NCBI RefSeq assembly: GCF_000429165.1
Contig: NZ_AUBI01000006.1
Location: 124,001 to 188,000 of the forward strand
DNA length: 64,000 nt
DNA from: Acetobacter nitrogenifigens DSM 23921 = NBRC 105050
GTDB taxonomy: Bacteria > Pseudomonadota > Alphaproteobacteria > Acetobacterales > Acetobacteraceae
Direction of reading: 5' to 3'
The notes under the pieces were generated by a model that saw only the letters and a list, made by a program, of their open reading frames with translations, was not told the DNA's origin and did not search any database. A program made the position numbers and the translations under genes. Positions 16,156 through 25,321 of the stretch are shown here, in pieces (position 1 is the stretch's first letter; each line of letters begins with the position of its first letter).

Positions 16156-17121
16156 CTATATGCGGGCGAGCGCGGACCCCCAGGTCAGGCCACCGCCCAG
16201 TGCTTCCATCAACACGAGATCGCCGCGTTGGATGCGTCCATCTCGCACGGCTTCATCGAGGGCAAGAGGGATCGACGCCGCAGAAGTATTCGCATGGCGT
16301 TCGACCGTCACCACCACGCGTTCGATCGGCATCTGCAGCTTGCGCGCGACAGCCTCGATAATGCGGATATTAGCTTGGTGCGGCACCAGCCAGGAAACGT
16401 CCGCGTAGGTCAGTCCCGCAGAATCAAGAGCCTCGTCAACCGACGAGGACAGCTTGGCCACAGCGTGACGAAATACATCCCGCCCGCTCATGCGCAAGTG
16501 ACCTGGATGCTCGCGGCGTCCAACGGCGCCGTCTACATAAAGCAGATCGCCCGTAGAGCCGTCGGCGTGCAGATGGGTCCCGATCAGTCCGGTCGATCCG
16601 TCGCCATCGGTTGCGCGCAACACCACGGCGCCTGCGCCATCGCCGAAAAGTACAGCGGTTCCACGATCAGACCAGTCGAGAATCCGCGAATAAACCTCGC
16701 TGCCGATGACCAGAATCGTGCGGGCCTGCCCGGATCTGATGAACGCATCCGCGGACGACAGGGCGTATATGAAACCACAGCACGCCGCTGAAACGTCGAA
16801 TCCGAAGCCGTGTGCGACGCCGAGTTGGTGCAAAACGCGCACCGCCGTGGATGGAAAGGCTTGATCCGGCGTGGCCGTCGCCACGATGACCGCGTCAACA
16901 TCCTTCGGCGCGATGCCTGCAAACGTCAACGCCCTTTCGGCCGCCCGAGTCGCCATGCTGACCGCGGTATCTTGTTCGCTGGCGATATGACGCTGGCGGA
17001 TGCCGGTTCGCGCGCGAATCCACTCATCGGACGTGTCGAACCGTTCGGACAGCTCGTCATTTGTCACTACGCGTTCAGGCAGGTAGCCGCCAAAACCAAC
17101 CATAGCGGAGCGAGTCGTCAT
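16156..17121 (-). CDS. fabH: 3-oxoacyl-[ACP] synthase III
   Basis: The 321-residue enzyme condenses acetyl-CoA with malonyl-ACP to begin fatty acid synthesis. The active Cys is in SAACCGFIYAL near residue 114, His in VPHQANIRI near 248, and Asn in RHANTSAASIP near 278. Length is normal. It follows plsX on the same strand with about 60 bases between, in the usual rpmF-plsX-fabH order, linking phospholipid and fatty acid supply. Confidence 0.95.
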   Translation of the reverse strand: MTTRSAMVGFGGYLPERVVTNDELSERFDTSDEWIRARTGIRQRHIASEQDTAVSMATRAAERALTFAGIAPKDVDAVIVATATPDQAFPSTAVRVLHQLGVAHGFGFDVSAACCGFIYALSSADAFIRSGQARTILVIGSEVYSRILDWSDRGTAVLFGDGAGAVVLRATDGDGSTGLIGTHLHADGSTGDLLYVDGAVGRREHPGHLRMSGRDVFRHAVAKLSSSVDEALDSAGLTYADVSWLVPHQANIRIIEAVARKLQMPIERVVVTVERHANTSAASIPLALDEAVRDGRIQRGDLVLMEALGGGLTWGSALARI

Positions 17122-17182
17122 ATCTATCTACTCTCAAAGCACGAAAACGGCCCCGCGCTACGAACGCAGATTCGACGCCGCT

Positions 17183-18292
17183 TCAGGTTGACAGCACCGC
17201 GTCCTCACGCTCCTGCCCGGCTGCGGACTTTCCGCCCGTAAGGGACGGCATATGCAGCAGGCCTTCGCGGATGCTTTCGTTGAAGCCGTGCGTGACCATA
17301 TCCATAGCCACATCGAACGCCGACGCGAAGCCCTCCGCGTCCGTGCCTCCGTGGGATTTGACCACCACGCCGTTCAGGCCGACGAACACGGCCCCGTTGT
17401 AGCGCCGGGGATCCAGCCAGTCGCGCATGCGCTCCAGAGAGGGGCGAACCAGAAGATACCCGATTCGTCCCAACAGGCTGCTGGTGAAGACCTGTTTGAA
17501 CAGGCCTGACGCCAGCTTCATTGTCCCTTCGCCGGTCTTCAGCGCGACATTGCCGGTAAATCCGTCGGTCACGACGACGTCCGTCGTGCCTGCCGTAATG
17601 TCGTGGCCTTCGACGAAGCCATAAAACTGCGAGGCCAGAGGGCTTTCGCGCAGCGCTTCCGCCGCCTGCCGCAATTTCTCGTCGCCCTTGAGTTCTTCGG
17701 ACCCGACGTTGAGGAGCCCTATAGTGGGCGCAGGAAGGCCAAGGACGGCTTTGGCGAAGGCGCAGCCCATGACGGCGAATTCGACCAGATTGCGCCAGTC
17801 GCACGTGACGTTGGCCCCGAGGTCCAGCATCACGGCGTCACCCTTCATGGTCGGGTTGATCGCTGCCATCGCAGGGCGCGAAATACCCGGAAGGGTTTTG
17901 ATGACAATCTTGGCGAGCGCCAACATGGCCCCGCTGTTGCCTGCGGAGACCACGCCAAGGGCATCGCCGTTCGCAACCGCGTCCATGGAGAACCGCATCG
18001 ACGAGTCGCGAACCCGCAACGCCGCCGTGGGCTTCATGTCCATCGCAATTGCAGAAGCGGCATGCCGGATCGTGCAGATCGCCGCAGCCTTGGGGTGCTT
18101 CGGCAGTATCGCCTTCAGACGGGCTTCATCGCCGATAAGGAGAATCCGTACGCCCGGATGACGATCAGCCGCCACCGCGAGTCCCGCGACAACGACCTCA
18201 GGGCCGCCGTCGCCGCCCATGGCGTCGATCGCCAGCGCGTAAGGCTCTTCGGGCGTCCCGGACAGCACGTTGGAGCTATCAGTCATGCTCAT
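17183..18292 (-). CDS. plsX: Phosphate acyltransferase PlsX
   Basis: The 369-residue protein makes acyl-phosphate from acyl-ACP for phospholipid synthesis. Family motifs include AIDAMGGDGGPEVVVAGL, GVVSAGNSGAMLALA, and GNVALKTGEGTMKLA. It has a C-terminal extension of about 20 residues after the catalytic domain. Start could be 18292 or 18286 (second Met). It lies downstream of rpmF and upstream of fabH. Confidence 0.95.
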   Translation of the reverse strand: MSMTDSSNVLSGTPEEPYALAIDAMGGDGGPEVVVAGLAVAADRHPGVRILLIGDEARLKAILPKHPKAAAICTIRHAASAIAMDMKPTAALRVRDSSMRFSMDAVANGDALGVVSAGNSGAMLALAKIVIKTLPGISRPAMAAINPTMKGDAVMLDLGANVTCDWRNLVEFAVMGCAFAKAVLGLPAPTIGLLNVGSEELKGDEKLRQAAEALRESPLASQFYGFVEGHDITAGTTDVVVTDGFTGNVALKTGEGTMKLASGLFKQVFTSSLLGRIGYLLVRPSLERMRDWLDPRRYNGAVFVGLNGVVVKSHGGTDAEGFASAFDVAMDMVTHGFNESIREGLLHMPSLTGGKSAAGQEREDAVLST

Positions 18293-18368
18293 GAACGGTT
18301 TCAGCCAATCCGATCCAAGCTGGCAGCCGCCGCGTCAAAGCGACAATAGTCTCCCCGGCGGCCGTTTT

Positions 18369-18572
18369 TCAGGCGCGAACTGCGACCTTAAGCGCCTTGC
18401 CGGCGGCGATGACTTCACGGCCGTCGTAGTGTCCGCAGTGGCTGCAGATGTGGTGCGGACGCTTCAGCTCGCCGCAGTTTCCGCATTCAGCGCTGGATTC
18501 GACGCGAAGAGCCTCGTGGCTGCGACGCATGCCGCGACGTGAGGGGGAAGTTTTTCTTTTAGGTACAGCCAT
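18369..18572 (-). CDS. rpmF: Ribosomal protein bL32
   Basis: The 67-residue protein begins [19 protein letters not shown], the classic bL32 start, and has a zinc ribbon CGNC...CSHC in the middle. The longer open frame upstream of this ATG belongs to intergenic DNA and a different gene and is not used. It lies between the DUF177 gene and plsX, as in many alphaproteobacteria. Confidence 0.97.
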   Translation of the reverse strand: MAVPKRKTSPSRRGMRRSHEALRVESSAECGNCGELKRPHHICSHCGHYDGREVIAAGKALKVAVRA

Positions 18573-18721
18573 GGGTCCGAGCCCCTCCAAACTGGAATCA
18601 GCCCGGAGCCGCATAGCGCGATGCCGGACAAAAACATCAATTGAGCGGGGGCCTCTACCAGACAGACGGTGGTTTCGCAAGAACCCAACGGTCTGTCCGG
18701 TTGCAGATCCCCGCGTCTCAT

Positions 18722-19294
18722 TTATTTTTGACGCCGCTTCAACTGCTCCAGCGCCGCGAAGGGACGACGCGTCGAGCCACCGCTCTCTTGCTCGCCGCTC
18801 TTGTCCGCGCCGCCTTCCTCCCCCCGCCATTCCGCTGGAACTTCGACGCCTGGCTGACGCGGGTACGGATCGAGAATGAGGCCCAACTGCTCCGTGGCCG
18901 CCTCTCCAATGTCGATGTTGTCGCCGGCGTAAGGCGTCTCGTCGATGGAGTCGACATCGCTGAGATCGTCCTCGCGCATGTCTGTCTCCGGGACGAACCT
19001 GACAGCGAAGCGCTCGACCAGCGCGTCCTCGAACGGCTCCAGCGTGACGACGCAGATTTGCGTCAGGCGTGTGGTGAGCGTCGCCTCGGCGAGGACGCGC
19101 CCGCGGGATTCGGCGCTCAATCGGTAGCGGCATGAAAAGCTTGCGATCGCAGGCAGCCCGAGGCGCCGGGCCATAGCATTTCTCTCGATTTCATTGGCTT
19201 CTATCGAGACTTCCCGCGGAGCGCCCGACTGGCTGCTGCGCAACGACCGCACCAGGATCGGGCGGGAGAATTCGAGAGATTCATGATCGGCCAT
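18722..19294 (-). CDS. DUF177 (YceD) family protein
   Basis: The 190-residue protein has the DUF177 layout with [21 protein letters not shown] in the middle and an acidic loop followed by [26 protein letters not shown]. YceD-type proteins affect 23S rRNA processing or ribosome assembly, and in alphaproteobacteria they are next to rpmF as here. The last 30 residues are charged and probably disordered. Confidence 0.9.
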   Translation of the reverse strand: MADHESLEFSRPILVRSLRSSQSGAPREVSIEANEIERNAMARRLGLPAIASFSCRYRLSAESRGRVLAEATLTTRLTQICVVTLEPFEDALVERFAVRFVPETDMREDDLSDVDSIDETPYAGDNIDIGEAATEQLGLILDPYPRQPGVEVPAEWRGEEGGADKSGEQESGGSTRRPFAALEQLKRRQK

Positions 19295-19463
19295 ATTCTG
19301 CAGTCCCCCAACGCGCCCGGCGCCTGATGGCGTCGCCGTCCGACATGATTGACAGAAAGCATGCTATCAGGCACCGGACAATCAAGTCCCGCGATTTCCG
19401 ATCGACGCCCGGCACGTGGCGTTAATCGGACCGCAGCGCCTGCGAAGGATAGCAGACCTCTCG

Positions 19464-20054
19464 ATGCCAGCACGCGAAACGCCCCTGTCTCCTCCGTTTG
19501 GACTCCGACCGCGCGGCGGCCGCGCTGCGCTGGTGCCGGTGCTGGCTCTGATCGGTTCCGCGTGCCTGCTTTCGGCCTGCTCGTTCTTTCAATCGCCACC
19601 GATGCCGCGCGGCTCGCTCATCGAGGCCGATGACTATACCCAACTCAAGCCAGGCGTCAGCAACCGCGCGGACGCGATTGATCTGTTGGGATCCCCGACG
19701 ACGAAGGCGACCTTCGACGACAATACATGGATTTACATATCCATGATGACCATACCGGAGCCGGCGAGCTTTCCGCGCATCACCAAGCAGCAGGTCGTCG
19801 TGCTTAATTTCGATCCGGCTGGCACCTTGCGTTCCTTACGGACGCTGGATCTGAAGGACGCCAAGAAGGTTGGCATGGTTGGCGCCGTCACCCCGACGCC
19901 CGGCACCAAGATCAACGTCATGCAGCAGATTCTCGGCAACGTCGGACGCTACAACCCAATGTCTGGCATGGGCAGCACCTTCGGCGGGTCGACTGGCCCC
20001 ATGGGCAGCAACAACGGTCCTGGTCACGCCGGCTCCGGCAACACCTTGCCGTAA
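19464..20054 (+). CDS. BamE/SmpA-like outer-membrane lipoprotein
   Basis: The protein of about 196 residues has a lipoprotein signal with lipobox LSAC (CLLSACSFF) and a SmpA/OmlA domain: LKPGVSNRADAIDLLGSPTTKATFDDNTWIY and VVVLNFDPAGTLRSLRTLDL. The C-terminus is a Gly/Ser/Asn-rich tail of about 60 residues. It would be the BamE component of the beta-barrel assembly machine. The likely start is MPARETP at 19464; an upstream ATG at 19416 would put extra residues before the signal. It diverges from the DUF177 gene. Confidence 0.85.
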   Translation: MPARETPLSPPFGLRPRGGRAALVPVLALIGSACLLSACSFFQSPPMPRGSLIEADDYTQLKPGVSNRADAIDLLGSPTTKATFDDNTWIYISMMTIPEPASFPRITKQQVVVLNFDPAGTLRSLRTLDLKDAKKVGMVGAVTPTPGTKINVMQQILGNVGRYNPMSGMGSTFGGSTGPMGSNNGPGHAGSGNTLP

Positions 20055-20073
20055 TCGGGATTCAACGCGTCAG

Positions 20074-20106
20074 TTGAGCGCCTGACCACGAACGTTCAGG
20101 CGTCAA
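20074..20106. terminator. Hairpin between convergent genes
   Basis: TTGA-G-CGCCTGA and TCAGGCG-TCAA form an 11-pair stem with one bulged base and a loop of 10 bases. It lies between the convergent ends of the BamE-like gene and the histidine kinase gene and overlaps the last codon of the kinase. No long T run follows, so its strength as a terminator is uncertain. Confidence 0.45.
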
Positions 20107-21491
20107 CGTGGAAGCGTAATCTTTACATTGAGGCCGCCCATCCGGCTGCTCTCCAATCGGATTTCTCCCCCATGCGCTCGCGCGATGTCGCGCACGATGG
20201 TGAGCCCGAGACCCGTTCCGCCGCCGCCTCCACCGCTGCTGAACGCACGGAAGACATCCTCTCGACGGTCTGCCGGTATGCCGGGGCCGTCGTCGTCGAT
20301 TTCGATCACCGCCATGTTTCGCTCTCCGCGCCCGGAGAGCCAGACGCCTGCGCCATGTCTGCGCGCATTTTCCGCGAGATTGCCGAGCATCCGGCGCATC
20401 GCGTCCGGACGCGCCTGCAGCGTAATGCCGGGACTGCAATCCACCGCATGCACCGCGACGCCGGCCCGCCGCGCCGACGCGGCTACATCGTCGAGTAGTG
20501 TGGCCAGATCCATTGTGACGGGGATCTCCGCGCCCTCTCCACGCGCAAATGAGAGGTAGCTTTCGATCATGCGCTCCATTTCCGCGACGTCGGCGACCAT
20601 GTCGGCGATATCTTCGCGGAGCTCAGCGGCGTCCAGAGAACCTGCATGCGGCAACATCGCCAGAGATAGTCGCATGCGCGTAAGTGGGGTGCGCAGGTCG
20701 TGCGACACTCCGGCCAGCACGGCGGTGCGTTGTGACACGAAGCGAAGAATGCGGTCCTGCATACGGTTGAACGCCACTGCGGCCTTGCGCACTTCCTGCG
20801 CTCCTTCAGGGCGAATCGGCCCCGGATCGCGCCCAAGGCCGAACTGTTCGGCGGCTTTCGCCAGCCGACGTATCGCCCGCACCTGATTTCGCATGAACAG
20901 TGCCGCGACGCCGAATAGCAAAATCGATCCGCTAAGCGCCCACAGCACGAACAGCCAGATCTGCCCGACATCAAGGCGTTTTCGCGGCGCCTCCACGGCG
21001 AGCACGCCGTCCGGGACCTGAATATCGATGAACACCGTATGCTCGTCGCGCAGCCAGTCGATGAAAAACGGATAGGCGACGATCTCCTGCATGGCGCGAA
21101 CGAGGTCATCGTCCATGGGGCCAAGCACATGCGTCGATCCGAACCGCGTTAGCCGTTGTCCGGGTCGCCACGTCATCGCCAATTGAGTGCGATTGCGCGC
21201 CGTTGTGATCAGCCACGCCCGATCGCCGCGTGCGTGGTAACGCTCCATCAAATCGAGGGACAGCGCGATCTCCGAAGCAACGCTGTCCGAAAAACGACGT
21301 GAGACGACGCGTAGGTAGTTCCCGTAGAAAAGTTCGAGAGCGATGCCCTGCGTCACCAGTAGCGGAAGCAATAGAATCAGCAGTGAACGGGCGAGAAACG
21401 AACGGGGCAGCACACGGCGCACCGATCTGTCGACGCGCTCTTCGCTCCACATGCCGCGCCATCGTAACATGCCGAAAATCGTCGCCTCCAA
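20103..21491 (-). CDS. EnvZ-like sensor histidine kinase
   Basis: The 462-residue protein has a first membrane helix near residues 30-55, a periplasmic domain of about 120 residues, a second helix near 175-198 (WLFVLWALSGSILLFGVAALF), a HAMP segment, an H-box with the phospho-His in AVLAGVSHDLRTPLTRMRL, an N-box LGNLAENARRHG, and G-boxes DDDGPGIP and GTGLGLTIV. A glycine run (SSGGGGGG) lies before the last G-box. It is probably the partner of the response regulator 258 bases upstream. Confidence 0.9.
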   Translation of the reverse strand: MEATIFGMLRWRGMWSEERVDRSVRRVLPRSFLARSLLILLLPLLVTQGIALELFYGNYLRVVSRRFSDSVASEIALSLDLMERYHARGDRAWLITTARNRTQLAMTWRPGQRLTRFGSTHVLGPMDDDLVRAMQEIVAYPFFIDWLRDEHTVFIDIQVPDGVLAVEAPRKRLDVGQIWLFVLWALSGSILLFGVAALFMRNQVRAIRRLAKAAEQFGLGRDPGPIRPEGAQEVRKAAVAFNRMQDRILRFVSQRTAVLAGVSHDLRTPLTRMRLSLAMLPHAGSLDAAELREDIADMVADVAEMERMIESYLSFARGEGAEIPVTMDLATLLDDVAASARRAGVAVHAVDCSPGITLQARPDAMRRMLGNLAENARRHGAGVWLSGRGERNMAVIEIDDDGPGIPADRREDVFRAFSSGGGGGGTGLGLTIVRDIARAHGGEIRLESSRMGGLNVKITLPR

Positions 21492-21749
21492 TAGGAACCG
21501 GTCGTCAGTGGGCCAGCGGCCGCTCGGGCACCTCGAATGTCGTCGGGCGAGGCTGTTTAATCGTCAGGGCAGCCTTTGCTCTGGGCCGAAGGCAGGAGCT
21601 CGATCATTGGACCGCCATGAGAGGAACCCATTAATTTTCGCCCTATCATACACGTCCGGCAGATTGGCGGCGTCCATCGAAAGAAGGCATGGCGGCCTCG
21701 ATATGCGAATGCTTGCTTCAAGAGCGGAGGCAAAGTGGTCGGAAACGTC

Positions 21750-22520
21750 CTAAAAGCCCGGCTTTAGAACATACCCCTTGCCCCGAATGGTGTGCAGATA
21801 GCGTGGCTCTCGCGGGTCCGGCTCGATCCTGCGCCGAAGCCTCGTCACCTGTACGTCGACAGCCCGCTCCCCGATTTCCGTCATGTCCAAGGCTATGGCG
21901 ATCTCTTCGCGCGACAGCACTTCGTTAGGGCGGCGCGAGAGCGCTGCGAGAAGCGCCGCCTCGCCGCCGGTCAGATGCACCGGGCCATTTTCGCCCGTCA
22001 GCACGCCACGCGCCGGATCGAACTCGACCATGCCCAATCTTACGACACGCAGGTTATCCGCTGGCGCCGAGGGCGTTAGTCGCCGCAGATGCGCTTTCAG
22101 GCGCAGCAGCAATTCGCGTGGTTCGAACGGCTTGCCAAGATAATCGTCAGCCCCGGCTTCAAGGCCAGTGATTCGGTCCTCTGGTTCGCCACGCGCCGTC
22201 AGAAGCAGGATCGGGATGTCCAGTCCCTGTGTCCGCAGTGCGCGTGTCAATTCGAGTCCCGTTTCCCCAGGCATGGTCACGTCGAGCACAATGGCGTCAG
22301 GCAGCATGAATCCCAGCGCCTGCCGCGCCTCAAGCGCCGACGCCGAGGCGGTGACACGGAAACCGTGCTCGACCAGATAACGCTGTAACAGCCGCCGCAG
22401 GCGAGGATCGTCGTCCACCACCAGCACGTGGGCGCCTGACACGCTTTCGTCGCGCGCCACCTGAAAGGGCGCAGGCCGTTCGTCGAGAACGCTCTTGTCT
22501 CCAGCCTGCTCACTTGCCAT
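21750..22520 (-). CDS. OmpR/PetR-type response regulator
   Basis: The 256-residue protein has a receiver domain with phospho-acceptor Asp in DAIVLDVTMPGETGLE (near residue 79) and conserved Lys in DDYLGKPF, followed by a winged-helix output domain with VDVQVTRLRRRIEPDP and RGKGYVL. It starts 11 bases inside the MarR gene before it. The MarR-OmpR pair resembles PetP-PetR of Rhodobacter, where it is needed for cytochrome bc1 production. Confidence 0.9.
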   Translation of the reverse strand: MASEQAGDKSVLDERPAPFQVARDESVSGAHVLVVDDDPRLRRLLQRYLVEHGFRVTASASALEARQALGFMLPDAIVLDVTMPGETGLELTRALRTQGLDIPILLLTARGEPEDRITGLEAGADDYLGKPFEPRELLLRLKAHLRRLTPSAPADNLRVVRLGMVEFDPARGVLTGENGPVHLTGGEAALLAALSRRPNEVLSREEIAIALDMTEIGERAVDVQVTRLRRRIEPDPREPRYLHTIRGKGYVLKPGF

Positions 22521-23067
22521 CGCGAGATCTTCCTTTCATAGGCTCTCTCGTCTGGGGCGAACCTCCCAGAAGCGCCTTGCTCTCAGGCGTCAGCAACCCT
22601 CTGAGCACATGGCGGAATCCCGCAACGGCTGGGCCGCCTGCGTCACGATAAGCGGCGACAAGACGCTCCCGCTGCACACCGAATAGCCGTGCTTCGGCGG
22701 CTTTTCCCGTCGCAGTCAACTCCAGAAAGCGGCAGCGACGATCCTGTTTCCCGGCGCACGCCGTCACCATCCCCCGATCCTGTAATTCGGACAGCGTTCG
22801 CGCAAGACTCTGTTTCGTGACCGCCAGGGCGTCTTGCAGGGAGCCGACGGTCATTCCGGGGTGAAGCGCGAGCATCTGCAGGGCTCTATGCTGCGCGCCG
22901 CCAAGTTTCAGTTCTTCAAGCACCGGGGCTATAGCCTCGCCCATGTCGCGCGCCGTCAGGATCAACAATTCCTGCGCGAGCCTGAGCTGCTGTTCGCGTA
23001 AAAAAAGTACGCCGTCGCCGGGTGCATCCTCAGCGTCAGTCGATGTCTTGCGCTGCTCGATCGCCAT
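22510..23067 (-). CDS. MarR-family regulator (PetP-like)
   Basis: The 185-residue protein has a MarR winged helix with KLGGAQHRALQMLALHPGM, SLQDALAVTKQSLARTLSEL and the wing KQDRRCRFLELTATGKA. Upstream is a Glu/Gln-rich helix (FLREQQLRLAQELLIL). It overlaps the OmpR-type regulator gene by 11 bases. The pairing fits PetP. No obvious ligand site is visible. The C-terminus is about 25 residues longer than simple MarR proteins. Confidence 0.82.
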   Translation of the reverse strand: MAIEQRKTSTDAEDAPGDGVLFLREQQLRLAQELLILTARDMGEAIAPVLEELKLGGAQHRALQMLALHPGMTVGSLQDALAVTKQSLARTLSELQDRGMVTACAGKQDRRCRFLELTATGKAAEARLFGVQRERLVAAYRDAGGPAVAGFRHVLRGLLTPESKALLGGSPQTREPMKGRSRDGK

Positions 23068-23070
23068 GGT

Positions 23071-23688
23071 TCAGCCGACGCCTGGACGAAAGCGCGTAGA
23101 GAATTTTTGCCGACAGGCGCCAATACGCCGCGCGCGTTCAAGTCCGGCGTCAAGGGTGCGCTCGACTCTTCCTCGATCATCGCTCGCAAGCCACGTTGCG
23201 AACGTAGGGGCATATACGGTGGACAGGGACACGCGTTTTGTCGCCCAGGTGAAGCCTGTGGCATCGTCGCCTGCGGCTTCCCAGATCGCATTTACTGTCC
23301 TCATCGCAATACGCGCAGCAGCGGCCTGCCCGCCTGGTAGCGTCAGAAACGTCACTGCGCGGCGCTCTGCCGCCTTGTAAGGCGTCAACGCATCCAGCCG
23401 CGCCAGCACGGCGCGCCGTACGCGCCGGCTCAGGCGGGGCTCCGTTGCTTCCGCCCCCTCCATTGCGGTGAGCATCCACCGATCGGCCAGATCGCCCCAG
23501 GCTTCAGTGACCGCGCGCAGTCCGCCCGGAAACAGGAGGTCGGCGTCGGGGCCAGCAGCTCTCTGAAGGGTCGCTATCGACCAGCCTGCCTGCCCGGCCT
23601 CTTTGGCGAACGCTTTCAGCGCCGAGTCGCGTTCCTCGCTGCATTCGATCGCTCGGGGGGCGGCGAGGCGCGTCGCCAGCCCGATCAC
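23071..23688 (-). CDS. COQ9-family protein
   Basis: The 205-residue protein has the COQ9 pattern: N-terminal AFAKEAGQAGWSIATLQRAAG (a TetR-like helix set), middle LRAVTEAWGDLADRWML, and a C-terminal TKRVSLSTVYAPTFATWLASDD. COQ9 proteins bind lipids and help hydroxylation in ubiquinone synthesis. It overlaps the end of the def gene as ATGA and lies just upstream of the MarR gene, so a single operon from def is likely. Confidence 0.82.
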   Translation of the reverse strand: MIGLATRLAAPRAIECSEERDSALKAFAKEAGQAGWSIATLQRAAGPDADLLFPGGLRAVTEAWGDLADRWMLTAMEGAEATEPRLSRRVRRAVLARLDALTPYKAAERRAVTFLTLPGGQAAAARIAMRTVNAIWEAAGDDATGFTWATKRVSLSTVYAPTFATWLASDDRGRVERTLDAGLERARRIGACRQKFSTRFRPGVG

Positions 23689-24236
23689 GAACGGGCGCCT
23701 TGAATCTGGTCAAGCCGGAGATGGCGTTCGGCTTCAGTGTCAAAGCCGATGAGACGCAGATCGGTCATGCGCATTGGGTACAGAACGCCATCAAGGTGAT
23801 CGACCTCGTGTTGCAGCACATTCGCCTGAAATCCGCCGACTTCGCCGGCGACTCGGTCGCCCCGCCGATCATATCCCTCATAGAAGACCCGCGTGTAGCG
23901 CGGCACCCAGCCGCGCAGGCCCGGAATAGACAGGCAGCCCTCGAGGCGCAGCGTCGTCTCGACGCCTGAAGGCTTTAGCACCGGATTCACCAGCACCTTG
24001 ACGCTGTCGTCCTGATCGCTCTCTTCCTCGACGCGGCCAGGTGGTGTGCGATATACAATTATTCTTTTTGAAACATGCACTTGTGGAGCCGCGAGTCCAG
24101 CGCCAGCCGCATCAAACATCGTCTCGATCATATCGTCGATAAGGCTCTGCACAGCGGGATCGTCAATCGCGTCGACGCTCTGGGCCGGTGTGAGAAGCAC
24201 AGGGTGCCCCATGCGTGCTATCTTGAGTAACGCCAT
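23685..24236 (-). CDS. def: Peptide deformylase
   Basis: The 183-residue metalloenzyme removes the formyl group from nascent proteins. All three motifs are present: GAGLAAPQV, EGCLSIP (metal-binding Cys) and QHEVDHLDG (two metal-binding His with catalytic Glu). Length is normal. It heads an operon with the COQ9-family and MarR-OmpR genes and diverges from rpsU. Confidence 0.95.
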   Translation of the reverse strand: MALLKIARMGHPVLLTPAQSVDAIDDPAVQSLIDDMIETMFDAAGAGLAAPQVHVSKRIIVYRTPPGRVEEESDQDDSVKVLVNPVLKPSGVETTLRLEGCLSIPGLRGWVPRYTRVFYEGYDRRGDRVAGEVGGFQANVLQHEVDHLDGVLYPMRMTDLRLIGFDTEAERHLRLDQIQGARS

Positions 24237-24457
24237 AAGACAAAGACCACCCCTGCAGACTGCACGAACGATAGCCCGATGCGCCGTTCAGGAAAACGTG
24301 TTCAGCGGAATCGAGTTGTCTTTTCCTGTTCGTCCGTGCTAAGCAGCGGCCCTCTTCGACGTAAGGGCGTCTCAGGTCGCCGCTTTCGTCCTTACCAATC
24401 GGCATGAATCCGGCGCGCCGTCACGGTCACCAGGTTCGATCAGGAGTAGACCACGCA

Positions 24458-24661
24458 GTGCAGGTTCTCGTTCGCGACAACAATGTCGACCAAGCTCTCA
24501 AGGCGCTCAAAAAGAAAATGCAGCGCGAAGGTATTTTCCGCGAGATGAAGCTTCGTCGTCATTACGAGAAGCCGTCCGAGCGTCGTGCGCGTGAAGCGGC
24601 CGAGGCCGTGCGTCGCGCCCGCAAGATGGAGCGTAAGCGTCTCGAGCGCGAAGGCTTCTAA
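24458..24661 (+). CDS. rpsU: Ribosomal protein bS21, GTG start
   Basis: The 67-residue basic protein starts at GTG 24458, giving [20 protein letters not shown], the family start. An AGGAG about 11 bases upstream serves as the ribosome binding site. An upstream ATG at 24404 would add 18 residues not typical of the family. It ends before a strong terminator, so the gene is probably monocistronic. Confidence 0.95.
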   Translation: MQVLVRDNNVDQALKALKKKMQREGIFREMKLRRHYEKPSERRAREAAEAVRRARKMERKRLEREGF

Positions 24662-24689
24662 TCCGCCTTTTCTGGACAGATTATGCGTA

Positions 24690-24720
24690 AAACCGGCTTC
24701 GTCTGAAGCCGGTTTTTTTT
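24690..24720 (+). terminator. Rho-independent terminator after rpsU
   Basis: AAACCGGCTTC and GAAGCCGGTTT form a perfect 11-pair stem with a GTCT loop, followed by a run of T. It lies about 29 bases after the rpsU stop and is the clearest intrinsic terminator in the window. Confidence 0.92.
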
Positions 24721-25052
24721 TGCCTTCTCTGATGCGGCAAGCTGAACCGACGCAGGAGAACCCACTTCGCGTGTCCGGCGGTTTGCCTTGTCGTGCTGGG
24801 GTTCGAGCGAGCAGGTTGATGAAGCGCGAGACTGACATTTCTGGCGCGTGTCTGTAGAGACGCCGATTTTTTTGCCCGTTCTGGCGCTCGCCCGGTCATG
24901 TAGCCATGCACGGGTGATCATGAACTTTCCTATCAGACCATAGGAGTTTTTTCCCTCGAGTGTTCAAGAGGGGCTCGCAGAGAGATTTGTGTCTGAGGCG
25001 TGAAATAGGGGGTTGCAGAGACGAATCCTCTCGGCTACATAGCCCCTCGTCC
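24721..25052. other. Noncoding stretch between rpsU terminator and tRNA-Arg
   Basis: This stretch of about 330 bases holds no gene that I can support. Short frames on both strands lack ribosome binding sites and family features. It should include the tRNA-Arg promoter near its right end. Confidence 0.5.
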
Positions 25053-25129
25053 GCACCCGTAGCTCAATTGGATAGAGCACCAGACTACGAATCTGGGGGT
25101 TAGAGGTTCGAGTCCTTTCGGGTGCGCCA
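25053..25129 (+). tRNA. tRNA-Arg (ACG)
   Basis: A full cloverleaf is seen: acceptor GCACCCG/CGGGTGC, D arm with AGCTCAATTGGATAGAGC, anticodon stem CCAGA/TCTGG with loop CTACGAA (anticodon ACG), T arm GAGGTTCGAGTCCTTT, and an encoded GCCA 3' end. A ACG anticodon would be edited to ICG. Accessory DNA begins just after it, so this tRNA may be an integration site. Confidence 0.96.
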
Positions 25130-25321
25130 GATTATTTCTGAAAATTTTTGAAATTGACCTTTCGGTCTTTTTCCTTGTCAGAAACTTCCCAACTCACTCC
25201 GGACACATCCCATACGGTGCCTGGCCCGCGCCACTTGCAGGCTGTGATGTCCACTCGCTGCTCACGTTAGCGACGTCTGGCCTCAGGCCAGGACAGGGTG
25301 TCTGGCGGCGCTGAAACCGTT

